NCBI GenBank assembly: GCA_943369295.1
Contig: CALRMU020000004.1
Location: 62,001 to 126,000, forward strand
Length of the DNA: 64,000 nucleotides
Direction of reading: 5' to 3'
From: JAKRSE01 sp943369295
GTDB lineage: Bacteria; Armatimonadota; Fimbriimonadia; Fimbriimonadales; Fimbriimonadaceae
Positions 34,070 through 42,462 of this stretch are shown in pieces. Under the pieces are notes generated by a model. That model saw nothing but the letters and a program-made list of their open reading frames with translations. It did not search any database and had not been told where the DNA came from. Positions within the stretch are counted from its first letter, which is position 1. Each line of letters starts with the position of its first letter. The translations under genes were made by a program, and so were the position numbers.

Positions 34070-34322
34070 GGGAATCAACCTGCAGGATATGTTTCTGAAT
34101 CAGGTCCGCAAAGAGGGAATTGGCGTGACCATTTACTTGATGGGTGGAGTTCAGTTGAGGGGTAGTGTGAGGGGATTTGATGCCTTCACTGTCCTTCTTG
34201 ATGCTCCGGGCAAACCGACTCAGCTTGTTTATAAGCATGCGATCACAAGCATCGTTCCGCTTAAGCAGATTGGTGGACGTGAAGACGGCCGCGGGGATAG
34301 GCCAGGCGAACACGAAGAGTGA
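34062..34322 (+). CDS. hfq: RNA chaperone Hfq
   Basis: An 86-aa Sm-like RNA chaperone forming hexamers that bind sRNAs and mRNAs. Sm1: NLQDMFLNQVRKEGIGVTIYLMGGVQLRGSVRGFDAFTVLL. Sm2: QLVYKHAITSIVPLKQ, very close to the YKHAISTI consensus. A short acidic/basic tail (GGREDGRGDRPGEHEE) follows. Presence of Hfq suggests Hfq-dependent small RNA regulation in this organism. It overlaps miaA by 8 bases and dapF by 4. Confidence 0.97.
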   Translation: MAKGINLQDMFLNQVRKEGIGVTIYLMGGVQLRGSVRGFDAFTVLLDAPGKPTQLVYKHAITSIVPLKQIGGREDGRGDRPGEHEE

Positions 34323-35137
34323 TCCCTTTTGCCAAGTGGCAGGGCTGCGGAAATGACTTTGTCATGCTGCAGCTTGAGGATTTGAAAAAGGCAGGTCTGA
34401 CCGAGGGATTAACTCCTGATCAAACTGCCCGAATCTGCGACAGGAATTTTGGGGTGGGTGCGGATGGTTTAGTGACCATTCAGTTTCTGCCCCAAGGTCT
34501 TGTCTGCCACATGTGGAACCCCGATGGCAGCCAAAGCGGAATGTGCGGAAATGGCATTCGCTGCACGGCTTTGTACAGCCGCGACGCTGGACTCTGGCAG
34601 TCGGGTGAGCCCTTCTGGATGGCAGAAAGGCAGGTGGGCGTCACCCTTGATGGCGACCTTGTGAAGGTCCAGATGGGGCACCCCTCTGGCGATCCCTTCG
34701 ACCCCACTCGCACAGACCTCGTCCCCCAGCCGATTGAGCTTCTCGTTGAAGATAGGCTCTTTAAGGCCCTTGGGGTCAGCTTTGGCAACCCCCACATCGT
34801 CATGGTGGTTCCCGACCTGGCGGAAGTTGATTTAAGGCGCTTCGGTCCGAGGCTGGAAAAGCATCCTGACCTGCCCGGGCCGACCAACGTGCACTTTGTC
34901 CAGACGACTTCCCGAGAGACAGCGAAGGCGATTCACTGGGAAAGAGGGGCAGGTGAGACCTTGAGCTGCGGTTCGGGAGTCTGTGCGATCTTTACTGTTC
35001 TGCGATATCTGGGATTGGCCGGAGATTCTCTTTCGCTTCAGGTGCCGGGCGGATTATTCCAGCTGGAGCAGACGGAAGAAGGAGTCTTGAAAACCGGGCC
35101 AGCTGCCGAATCTTTTCGTGGTTTTCTCTCCCTCTAG
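34319..35137 (+). CDS. dapF: Diaminopimelate epimerase DapF
   Basis: DapF interconverts LL- and meso-diaminopimelate, supplying MurE and lysine synthesis. 272 aa, GTG start overlapping hfq. Motifs: KWQGCGNDFVML, CDRNFGVGADGLV, MWNPDGSQSGMCGNGIRC with the first catalytic Cys, FGNPHIVM, and ERGAGETLSCGSGVCA with the second catalytic Cys. Both Cys residues and surrounding glycine motifs are intact. Last gene of the operon. Confidence 0.96.
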   Translation: MIPFAKWQGCGNDFVMLQLEDLKKAGLTEGLTPDQTARICDRNFGVGADGLVTIQFLPQGLVCHMWNPDGSQSGMCGNGIRCTALYSRDAGLWQSGEPFWMAERQVGVTLDGDLVKVQMGHPSGDPFDPTRTDLVPQPIELLVEDRLFKALGVSFGNPHIVMVVPDLAEVDLRRFGPRLEKHPDLPGPTNVHFVQTTSRETAKAIHWERGAGETLSCGSGVCAIFTVLRYLGLAGDSLSLQVPGGLFQLEQTEEGVLKTGPAAESFRGFLSL

Positions 35138-35211
35138 TGCTCCTGCAGAAGAGCTTTTCAGGCTTCCTTCAGCAGCCGCTGCAAACCGTATTTGTCCTTC
35201 TGCCTACTAGG

Positions 35212-35241
35212 TTGTGACCTGCCGGGCTGGCTCTATATGCT
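35212..35241 (+). promoter_or_regulatory. Possible promoter of the PLP-enzyme gene
   Basis: TTGTGA at 35212-35217 and TATGCT at 35236-35241 with an 18-base spacer (or TATATG at 35234). The GTG start of the next gene is 16 bases further on. Plausible but unproven. Confidence 0.4.
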
Positions 35242-35257
35242 TAGGTAGAATTCCTGT

Positions 35258-36418
35258 GTGCCGAAGTCCAGGAAGCTTGAGAAGTACACCAATAGCATCG
35301 TTCCACCTCGCTACCAAAGTGCTTCATACAGCTTCAATGACAAAGAAGAAGTTGTCACTGGTCTTCACGAAAAGTCTCTGCCTTTGGGACGCTACGGCCG
35401 CTACGATAACCCATCTTGGCTGGTGGCAGAAGCTCAGCTTGCCGAGCTGAACAAGACTGAAGGAGCTTTGGTTTTCAGCTCAGGAATGGCTGCTCACAGC
35501 ACCACCTTCTTGACCCTTCTCGCCAATGGCTCCAAGATGGCCATGCCTTCCGAATCCTATCGGCAGGTAAGAAAGCTCTGCTTCACGACCCTGCGAAAGT
35601 TTGGAATCGACGTCACCGAGCTTTCGGTCAAGCACTCAGAGACTTTTCTAGAGAATCTGAAGGAAATCGGTCAGGATCTTGACCTTCTCCACCTGGAGAT
35701 GCCCTCTTCTCCTCAGATGTTCCTGATTGATCTGGAGAAGATTCGAGGCCTGGTTTCAGACAAGACCATCATCACGATGGACTGTTCCTTTGCTCCTCCG
35801 CAGAACTTTCTGCCTCATGAGCACGGGGTCGATATTGCTCTTTACAGCGTCACCAAGTACCTTGGCGGACATGGGGATATTCTTGCCGGAGCGGCCACTG
35901 GTTCTTGGCGGCTTTTGGAGAAGATTAAGGAAGTTCGTGATACGACGGGCGGCATCACCGATGGTGGTACGGCAGAACTGATTTCTCGAAGCCTTCAGAC
36001 ACTTGAAATGCGAGTTCAGAAGGCCAATGTCATGGGCCAGCAGCTTGCCGACTTCCTGGAAGGCCACGAATTGGTTAACCGTGTTTTCTACAACGGCCTC
36101 AGCTCACACCCCCATCACGAACTGGCCAAGAAGTACCTTAGGGGCCACGGAGGAGTTGTCACCTTTGAAGTCCCTGGCACAGAATTGGAGGTCGCTCATT
36201 TCGTCGATCTTCTTCAGCTGCCCTACATGGCTTCCAACTTTGGCTGCCATGTCTCTTTGGTTGAGCAGAGCACCTTTTTCACCTACTACGAGTACTCAGA
36301 TGAAGAGCTGATCGACATCTCGGTTCCAAGAACGACTGTCCGTTACTCTGTGGGCTACACCGATTCGATTGAAGACATTTGTGCCGATATCGATCGAGCC
36401 CTGCGGACTTACAAGTAG
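35258..36418 (+). CDS. Cys/Met metabolism PLP-dependent enzyme
   Basis: A 386-aa fold-type I PLP enzyme of the MetB/MetC/MetY group. GTG start. Motifs: GRYGRYDNPSWLVAEAQLAELNKTEGALVFSSGMAAHS (cofactor phosphate site and substrate Tyr), the PLP-ring Asp in TIITMDCSFAPP, the Schiff-base Lys in LYSVTKYLGGHGDILAG, and VPRTTVRYSVGYTDSIEDICADIDRAL at the end, where the family normally has RLSVGLE. It could be cystathionine gamma-synthase, gamma-lyase or O-acetylhomoserine sulfhydrylase; the sequence does not decide. Monocistronic, with its own terminator. Confidence 0.9.
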   Translation: MPKSRKLEKYTNSIVPPRYQSASYSFNDKEEVVTGLHEKSLPLGRYGRYDNPSWLVAEAQLAELNKTEGALVFSSGMAAHSTTFLTLLANGSKMAMPSESYRQVRKLCFTTLRKFGIDVTELSVKHSETFLENLKEIGQDLDLLHLEMPSSPQMFLIDLEKIRGLVSDKTIITMDCSFAPPQNFLPHEHGVDIALYSVTKYLGGHGDILAGAATGSWRLLEKIKEVRDTTGGITDGGTAELISRSLQTLEMRVQKANVMGQQLADFLEGHELVNRVFYNGLSSHPHHELAKKYLRGHGGVVTFEVPGTELEVAHFVDLLQLPYMASNFGCHVSLVEQSTFFTYYEYSDEELIDISVPRTTVRYSVGYTDSIEDICADIDRALRTYK

Positions 36419-36450
36419 CAGCCCATTCTGGTGCTGGGATTTATGTTCAT

Positions 36451-36479
36451 GCCACGAGAGATTTTCTCGTGGCAATCTT
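36451..36479 (+). terminator. Terminator after the PLP-enzyme gene
   Basis: GCCACGAGA (36451-36459) pairs with TCTCGTGGC (36465-36473), loop of 5, followed by AATCTTTTTG. It lies 33 bases after the stop. Confidence 0.8.
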
Positions 36480-36567
36480 TTTGCGCAACCCTGAGCAAGA
36501 ACGGCTAGGATTCGGTGACGACGAAAATTGCAGGTTTCAGTTTGAGTGATTGGCTTAATCCTTGTGC

Positions 36568-36815
36568 CACTGGCAGCGCCAGTGCAGGCAACGAAAAGCT
36601 GCAAGCCTTTTGCTGAACTGAAATCCTTGTCTTTCAATAGCTTTCAAGACTCATCTTAGACACTTGAGGCCAAAACTCTTCATTCATGGCTCACTGGCGC
36701 TGCCAGTGGCACAGGGGCCCAATCTTTAGTCAATGATTCACTGGCGTTGCCAGTTGTACAGGGACCGAAGCTCTTTGAACAATGATTCATTGGCGCTGCC
36801 AGTGGCACAGGGGGG
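36568..36815. repeat. Palindromic repeat cluster (four copies)
   Basis: Four copies of a near-palindrome CACTGGCGCTGCCAGTG lie between two convergent genes: 36568-36584 (inverted relative to the rest), 36692-36708, 36739-36755 and 36788-36804. The last three are direct repeats 47-49 bases apart, each followed by G(C/T)ACAGGG and the last two preceded by AATGATTCA. Copies differ by one to three bases, several of them preserving stem pairing. REP-like; no coding sequence is seen in 36480-36834. Confidence 0.85.
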
Positions 36816-36834
36816 CGATGAGTTGTCCTGAGAT

Positions 36835-38265
36835 TCAGGCTCTGGCGGCGATAGCTTCCTGGTACATCTCAAGGTAGTCCGGAGCAGTACGGTTCCAGCT
36901 CCAGTCCTCTCGCATCGCCAGTCGAATCATTCTCTGCCACTCGGCTTGGTCGGCAAAGGTTGCAACAGCTTTGCGAATCGCTCCCATAAACTCCTCTGAG
37001 GTGTGAGGAGTAAAGGTGAATCCAGTCATGTCTTCTGTGACAGTGTCGGCCAAGCCACCCGTGTAATGAACCACGGGCAGAGTGCCATATCGCATGGCAA
37101 ACATCTGTCCCAAGCCGCAGGGTTCGTAGCGGCTAGGCATTAGAAAGACGTCGCTGCCAGCGTAGATTCTCTGGGCAAGGTCAGGATCAAACTGGCTGGC
37201 GTAGACCATCTTGCCGGGGTACTGCTCGGCTAGAAACTTCAGGCTGGCGGTGATTCCTGCATCCCCTTGGCCCTGTACTGCCACCACACATCCTGCTTCA
37301 ATCATCTGCTCAACGGCGGGGATGAGAAGGTCAAAGCCCTTTTGGTCGGCAAGTCGAGAGACCATGCCGCAGACGAGTGTTTTCTCATCGGCATCAAGGC
37401 CAAGTTCCTTGATCAGCTCTCTCCGGCAGACGGCCTTTCCAGAAATGTCCTCAAGGCTGAAATGGGCAGGCAGATCCGGATCCGTCTTGGGGTCGTGACC
37501 TTCGACATTGATTCCGTTGAGAATGCCTTTTAGCCTGTGCTGAGTCCTCAGATGCTTCATCAGGCCAGTCAGAACGCCTCCCTGCTCCTCTGAGGTGATT
37601 TCCACTGCGTAGGTGGGGCTCACTGTGCTGACCTGCTCGCTGTAGGCAGCGCCGGACTTGAGCATGTTGACCGACCCGTAGGTTTCGAGTTTGTCGTAGG
37701 TGAAGAGGCTGTGGGGAAGGCCGGCCAAGTCAAGGGTGTCTTGACCAAAAACGCCTTGGTGAGAAAAGTTGTGAATCGTGAAGCAGGAGGCAGTTTTCTC
37801 CCACTCGCGACCTTTACGCTCCCTCATAAAGACGGGCAGAAACCCCATCTGCCAGTCGTGGCTGTGGATGACGTTTGGCATCCACCCGAGAGATTCGCAG
37901 GCCCTGAGAACGGCCTGTGAGAAGTAAAGCCAGTCTTCGCGGCCAAGATCGTAAAGCGCCCGCCGATCCATAACCCTTTTGAACCTTTCCTCGCCATCGA
38001 TCAGCATGAGGGTAAGGCCTTCGGATTCGGCAATGTGAACGACGCTGTGAATGCGTCTGCCGCCTGCGAAGGGGACTTCGATTCCCGTCTTTGTCGAGAC
38101 GATGAGGGGCCTCAGGGCATCCATGATGAAGCCGTAGGCGGGAAGGGCAATGCGGGCTTCAACACCGAGAGGTGTCAAAGCCCGGGGCAGAGATCCTACG
38201 ACATCCGCAAGTCCCCCAACCTTTGCCCAAGGGGAAGCTTCAGCGGCAGCAAATAGGACCTTCAT
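36835..38265 (-). CDS. glgA: Glycogen synthase GlgA (GT5)
   Basis: GlgA elongates alpha-1,4-glucan from ADP-glucose. 476 aa: the N-terminal KVGGLADVVGSLPRAL carries the KxGGL nucleotide-sugar site; HSHDWQMGFLPVFM, CFTIHNFSHQGVFG, GILNGINVEGHDPKTDPDLPAHF, VCGMVSRLADQKGFDLL, and the C-terminal acceptor motif FLMPSRYEPCGLGQMFAMRYGTLPVVHYTGGLADTV are all present. Length is standard. It starts 20 bases downstream of a thiolase gene on the same strand. No other glycogen genes are in the window. Confidence 0.96.
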   Translation of the reverse strand: MKVLFAAAEASPWAKVGGLADVVGSLPRALTPLGVEARIALPAYGFIMDALRPLIVSTKTGIEVPFAGGRRIHSVVHIAESEGLTLMLIDGEERFKRVMDRRALYDLGREDWLYFSQAVLRACESLGWMPNVIHSHDWQMGFLPVFMRERKGREWEKTASCFTIHNFSHQGVFGQDTLDLAGLPHSLFTYDKLETYGSVNMLKSGAAYSEQVSTVSPTYAVEITSEEQGGVLTGLMKHLRTQHRLKGILNGINVEGHDPKTDPDLPAHFSLEDISGKAVCRRELIKELGLDADEKTLVCGMVSRLADQKGFDLLIPAVEQMIEAGCVVAVQGQGDAGITASLKFLAEQYPGKMVYASQFDPDLAQRIYAGSDVFLMPSRYEPCGLGQMFAMRYGTLPVVHYTGGLADTVTEDMTGFTFTPHTSEEFMGAIRKAVATFADQAEWQRMIRLAMREDWSWNRTAPDYLEMYQEAIAARA

Positions 38266-38285
38266 GTGTGTGCTTTACGGATCAG

Positions 38286-39470
38286 CTAGAGAGCCTCAAT
38301 AAGGACTGCGGTAGCTTCTCCCCCTCCGATACATGGGCTGCAGATGGCGTAGCGTCCGCCTCGCCTGCGCAGCTCCATAAGGCTGGTGAGAATCAGCCTG
38401 GTTCCCGTCATGCCAATGGGGTGTCCGAGCGATACTGCTCCCCCATTGACGTTCAATTTTTCACGCGGAATGCCAATCGTGTCGGCCGTGTGCATGGCAA
38501 CGACAGAGAAGGCTTCGTTGATTTCAAAAAGATCAATGTCGTTTTGAGTCAGGCCAGTTTTGGTCAGAAGCTTTTGAACTGCGGCGGCAGGGGCGGTGGT
38601 GAACCACTCTGGCTGCTGAGCGTGCTGAGTCCAGGCCTTCACTCTGCCAATCGCTTGCAGCCCTTGTTCTGAAGCGTAGGCTTCTGAAGCCATGACCAAG
38701 GCGGCGGCGCCATCGTTGATCGAGCTGGCATTGCCGGCGGTGGTTACACCTTCTTTGCCGAAAGCGGGGCGAAGGGTCGGAAGCTTATCGATGTTTCCTC
38801 GGCCCGGCTCTTCGTCAGATGAGACCATGATCGGGTCGCCTTTGCGTTGAGGAACGCCAATCGCTTCAATTTCTTCGGCGAGTCTTCCTTCTGCCTGGGC
38901 AGCCAGGGCTCGTCGATAGCTCTCAGCGGCGTACTCGTCAATCGCTTCGCGGCTGTAGTTGTTTTCCTTTGCGCAGAGGTCGCCGCAGCTTCCCATGTGC
39001 TGGTTGGAATAGGGGTCCCACAGGCCGTCATGGATCATGGAGTCCAGCATCTGGGCGTGTCCCATTCTTAGGCCCGCTCGTCCGCCAGGAAGAATGTAGG
39101 GGGCGTTGGTCATGGATTCCATGCCGCCTGCCACGATGACCTGGCTTTCTCCCAGAGCGATTGCCTGGGCGGCCAGCATGACAGTCTTCATTCCGCTTCC
39201 GCAGACCTTGTTGATGGTGGTGCAGGGAACGCCGTCAGGAAGTCCAGCGCCTTTTGAGGCCTGTCGTGCTGGTGCCTGGCCGACTCCGCCAGAAAGCACG
39301 CATCCCATCAAGACTTCTTCAATCGCATCGGCTGGAACTCCAGATCGTGAAAGAGCAGCCCGAATTGCATGGGCGCCAAGCTGGGGACCAGTGAAGGTTG
39401 AAAGACTGCCCTGAAAGCATCCGATTGGCGTGCGAGCGCCAGAAAGGATCACTGCGCTGTGAAGACTCAT
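38286..39470 (-). CDS. Thiolase (acetyl-CoA C-acetyltransferase)
   Basis: A 394-aa thiolase: nucleophile C90 in INKVCGSGMK, GGMESMTNAPYIL, NASSINDGAAALVMAS, EINEAFSVVAMHT, catalytic His in NVNGGAVSLGHPIGMTG, and second Cys in SPCIGGGEATAVLIE. It is the biosynthetic or degradative acetyl-CoA acetyltransferase type; direction of use is not decided by sequence. It has no fatty-acid oxidation partners nearby, so acetoacetyl-CoA formation is as likely as beta-oxidation. It is upstream of glgA on the same strand with a 20-base gap. Confidence 0.94.
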   Translation of the reverse strand: MSLHSAVILSGARTPIGCFQGSLSTFTGPQLGAHAIRAALSRSGVPADAIEEVLMGCVLSGGVGQAPARQASKGAGLPDGVPCTTINKVCGSGMKTVMLAAQAIALGESQVIVAGGMESMTNAPYILPGGRAGLRMGHAQMLDSMIHDGLWDPYSNQHMGSCGDLCAKENNYSREAIDEYAAESYRRALAAQAEGRLAEEIEAIGVPQRKGDPIMVSSDEEPGRGNIDKLPTLRPAFGKEGVTTAGNASSINDGAAALVMASEAYASEQGLQAIGRVKAWTQHAQQPEWFTTAPAAAVQKLLTKTGLTQNDIDLFEINEAFSVVAMHTADTIGIPREKLNVNGGAVSLGHPIGMTGTRLILTSLMELRRRGGRYAICSPCIGGGEATAVLIEAL

Positions 39471-39516
39471 GACGGAAGAGAGGATAGCACTCAGGAGCGT
39501 TTGTTAAAAGGAAAAG

Positions 39517-39553
39517 CCCCCCTCCTGCCTAGGCAGAAAAGAGGCTCTTTTTG
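39517..39553 (-). terminator. Possible terminator after the HTH gene
   Basis: Read on the minus strand, GAGCCTC and GAGGGGGGCT can pair around an inner CTGCCTAGGCAG palindrome, followed by TTTTCCTTTT. The outer pairing is imperfect. Confidence 0.45.
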
Positions 39554-39588
39554 GCTTCAGAACCCTCGAGGGGGCTCCAAGCCGTTTG

Positions 39589-39870
39589 TCAGTCTCCGGC
39601 TGATCCGCCGAAGAAAGGATCGAATGGAATCAGACCCAACCGGCTGGCCGTTCGCAGGGCCTGAACCCTGTTTCTGACCTGCAGCTTCTGATAGACGTTT
39701 GCGAGGTGGAAATCCACGGTTCGCTTAGAGACGACCATCTTGTCTGCGGCTTCTTGGCTCGAGTGTCCCTGAGCGATTAAGCTCAGCACCCGGACCTCTG
39801 TTGGAGTCAGTCTGACTCCTCTCTGAGTCTCGTTTCCACGAGATGCACTTGGAACTGCCATATCATCCAT
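39589..39870 (-). CDS. LuxR-type helix-turn-helix protein
   Basis: A 93-aa protein consisting almost only of a GerE/LuxR DNA-binding domain: LTPTEVRVLSLIAQGHSSQEAADKMVVSKRTVDFHLANVYQKLQVRNRVQAL (residues about 21-72). The TPTE-VL-LIAQG-S-EAA-VS-RTV-H-NVYQKL pattern is canonical. It has no receiver or ligand-binding domain, so activity must be controlled by amount or by partner proteins. Single gene between galK and the thiolase on the minus strand; its targets are unknown. Confidence 0.9.
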   Translation of the reverse strand: MDDMAVPSASRGNETQRGVRLTPTEVRVLSLIAQGHSSQEAADKMVVSKRTVDFHLANVYQKLQVRNRVQALRTASRLGLIPFDPFFGGSAGD

Positions 39871-40053
39871 CCCTTTCGTGTTCTGCCGCCTGTCTCTTTA
39901 TTTCCACAGTCCCCCGCACTTTTGAGATGGTCCTTGAAAAAATCTTAAAATTCTCTTTCTGCCCTTGAAGTCGGGCAGGCTGAAACAGAGGCATGGCTGT
40001 GCCTTCTTATAAGATCGGCATCAGCCCGTAATGTTCCCAGGGGAAGAGGATGA

Positions 40054-41262
40054 TTACCGAGGAGATTCTAAGAGTTCGGCCCCTTGGGCTGCCAGGCAGG
40101 GAAGAAGCCTGGGAGTGTGCTGAGGAAACTTTTCTCGGTAGCTGGTTTCGGCGGAACTGAGGAAGGCCTCGATTTCACTTTCGTGGACCAAAGCGACGCA
40201 GCATCCCCCGAACCCTGCACCGGTCAGGCGAACCCCCACGCAGCCAGGGGCGGCAGCACAGGATTCAGCCATGCCGTCCAGCTCGGGCACGCTGACTTCA
40301 AAATCATCTCTCAGGCTCTGATGGCTTTCTGCCATCAAAAGGCCGATCTCGTGCTCATCACCCCGTTCGAGAGCTGCGGCGAAATCGATGCACCTCTGAT
40401 TTTCGGTCAGCACGTGGCGGGCTCGCTTGGCTTCAAGGTCAGTGAGTTTTTCACTTCTCCAGTCGCCTAAGCCAGCATGGCGAAGCATGGAGACTCCCAG
40501 CTTCACTGCTCCAGATTCGACCTGCTGGCGTCGTGCCTTGTACTCGCCGTCGACTAAGGCTCGTCTTTTGCCTGTGTCGCAGACAACCATGACGAGGCCC
40601 TCTGGCAGAGGCTTTTCTTGGACCGTTGAATCGAGAGTATCGATGAAGAGGGCCGACCCTGCCACACCTAAGGCGCTGGCCAGCTGGTCCATGGTGCCGC
40701 AGGGCATGCCAACGTACTCTCTTTCTGCCTTGACTGATAGAAGGGCAAGATCTTTTTTACAGTGACCCATGCCTTCGATCTCGTTCCAGAGAACGGCAAA
40801 GGCCAGCTCGATGGCTGCTGAGGAAGAGACGCCTGCACCCAGTGGGAGGGTCGTGAGGACGGCTGCCTTGATTGGGGTCTTTGCTCCCAGAACCCAAGCG
40901 ACTCCGGCCGGATACTGGCTCCAGCCTTCTGCTTTATTGGCCGGGCTCGACTCGTTCAATGCGAAGGGTTCTGCCTTGCCTTCTGATTCGCTGGCAAGGT
41001 GGCAGAGGCCATCTTCGCTGACTGATGCAGCAACCCAGATGCCACGGTCGATGGCTGCCGGGAAAACAAAACCGCCGGAGTAGTCTGTGTGCTCTCCAAT
41101 CAGGTTGACACGCCCGGGAGCCCGTGTCACCCAGGTGGGTTCTTGGCCGAACTCCTTCCTGAAAAGCTCCTTGACTGCATCAACCTGATTCACCCCGCCA
41201 GTTTCCCCCCCTGGGGTGGTGGGTCCCAGGGGCTTAGGCTTGGTTGGATTGGTCTTTTTCAC
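40054..41262 (-). CDS. galK: Galactokinase
   Basis: GalK phosphorylates galactose at C1 (Leloir pathway). GHMP kinase fold, 402 aa from GTG 41262; a GTG at 41193 would give 379 aa, closer to the usual length and removing a Pro/Thr-rich start. Motifs: the galactokinase signature GRVNLIGEHTDYSGGFVFPAAI, the ATP-binding loop LPLGAGVSSSAAIELA, catalytic Asp in GMPCGTMDQLASALG, and RLTGAGFGGCCVAL. galT and galE are not in the window. Confidence 0.95.
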   Translation of the reverse strand: MKKTNPTKPKPLGPTTPGGETGGVNQVDAVKELFRKEFGQEPTWVTRAPGRVNLIGEHTDYSGGFVFPAAIDRGIWVAASVSEDGLCHLASESEGKAEPFALNESSPANKAEGWSQYPAGVAWVLGAKTPIKAAVLTTLPLGAGVSSSAAIELAFAVLWNEIEGMGHCKKDLALLSVKAEREYVGMPCGTMDQLASALGVAGSALFIDTLDSTVQEKPLPEGLVMVVCDTGKRRALVDGEYKARRQQVESGAVKLGVSMLRHAGLGDWRSEKLTDLEAKRARHVLTENQRCIDFAAALERGDEHEIGLLMAESHQSLRDDFEVSVPELDGMAESCAAAPGCVGVRLTGAGFGGCCVALVHESEIEAFLSSAETSYREKFPQHTPRLLPCLAAQGAELLESPR

Positions 41263-41336
41263 GGCTCAAGGACCAGTGCAGAACGCTGCCCTGAACTTAC
41301 AGGCTGAAGAAGCGATTGGAGTTGGATTAGGAAAGA

Positions 41337-42392
41337 CTATGTATTGCTGCCGATAGACGGCACCCAGTTCTGAGATTCCTGCGAAAAGGTCTTGTAGGCG
41401 AGCCGTGGCTTGCCCGTGTGATCCTTAAGGCCAAGGGTCGCTAAATAGGCTGCGAAGGAAGGATCCTTCAACCCGTAATAGGTTTGGAGAAGGTCGACGA
41501 AAGGAGGAGAGAAGTCTGTGGTGATGAACCAGGCCAGCAGGGGAACCTTGCTGCCCTTGCCAGAAAAGGTTTTAAAGACTTGGCTGACAAAGGCGGCTTG
41601 TTTTGCCTCGCTTCCACCGATGATCTGGCTGGCCGGCATGCCGATTTCAGAGATGATCATTTTTCGAGCAGGATCGAAGGCGAGCAGCTTGTTGAGGTCG
41701 GACTGAATCTCTGCAGGCGCTTTTACTTTGAAGCCTTGCCCCACGGCATAGTAGGTCACAAAAAGAAGGTCCATCTCTTTGGTCAGGTCCAGCACCCACT
41801 GCGGCTTTGTAAAAATCGTGTCTGCGGTGATTGTCACGCCCACCTTGAGATCTGACCGGAGTTTTTGAATCGTTTCCGAGCCGCGGTTAAGAAAGGTTTT
41901 GTAGCCTTTCAACTCGTCTGGATTGGCCAAGAGTCGAACATCGACCTCATTGCCAAGACTCACATACTTGACGTGTTTTCCGAGGGCAGGAATGATCTGG
42001 TTGAGAAGGGAGTCCCACCTGGCCAGCATCAAGGGGTCATCCCAGTTTTGGGGAAGATCGGCAGGAACGGTGCGGTTGGTCGTGTCGATGCTTTGAATCG
42101 TCACGGCCGAATCTGCCTCCATGATGGGCAGCAGGCCGAGATAGTCAGTCAGGGCCTTGAGGTTTCGTTCGCCTTGGGGCGGTTCAAGGTCTTCCCATTT
42201 GAATGATCCAAGCGAGCCATTGAGCCCCAATCGCAGCTGAAATCGAAGCTCTTTAATGAAGTCATCCGGGGTGCCGTTCTCTTTGACATTAATCGCCACG
42301 GCGAGTTTTGGGTGGTTGGCGTTGGAAGCTTGTACGTTGGAACCGCCTAAGTTGGAGGAGAGAATCGCCGCCGAACAGAGCAGGGAAATCAT
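41337..42392 (-). CDS. Exported glycoside hydrolase-like TIM-barrel protein
   Basis: A 351-aa protein with a signal peptide (about residues 1-22). The rest reads as a (beta/alpha)8 barrel of the GH-A clan type: YVSLGNEVD puts an Asn-Glu pair (N148-E149) at the end of a strand, the expected acid/base position, and KMIISEIGMP puts E249 at the expected nucleophile position 100 residues later. LLFVTYYAVG and LLAWFITTDFSPPF fit strands 6 and 8. The exact GH family and substrate are not recognised. It ends 74 bases before galK on the same strand, which may hint at galactose-containing glycans. Confidence 0.75.
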   Translation of the reverse strand: MISLLCSAAILSSNLGGSNVQASNANHPKLAVAINVKENGTPDDFIKELRFQLRLGLNGSLGSFKWEDLEPPQGERNLKALTDYLGLLPIMEADSAVTIQSIDTTNRTVPADLPQNWDDPLMLARWDSLLNQIIPALGKHVKYVSLGNEVDVRLLANPDELKGYKTFLNRGSETIQKLRSDLKVGVTITADTIFTKPQWVLDLTKEMDLLFVTYYAVGQGFKVKAPAEIQSDLNKLLAFDPARKMIISEIGMPASQIIGGSEAKQAAFVSQVFKTFSGKGSKVPLLAWFITTDFSPPFVDLLQTYYGLKDPSFAAYLATLGLKDHTGKPRLAYKTFSQESQNWVPSIGSNT

Positions 42393-42462
42393 TTTTTTGT
42401 TGGCCTTGAAACCAAGTTACTAAAACTATCTGGTTTAGGCTGCGTTTTATAAATAAGGGAAG

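Noticed and set aside
35138..35257. SAM riboswitch before the Cys/Met PLP enzyme
   Set aside because: The leader is only about 120 bases and lacks a recognisable SAM aptamer stem set or terminator stem; a promoter fits better.
36692..36815. Regularly spaced palindromic repeats resembling a CRISPR array
   Set aside because: Only three direct copies, the repeats vary, the intervening sequences share similarity (AATGATTCA), one copy is inverted, and no cas genes are present.
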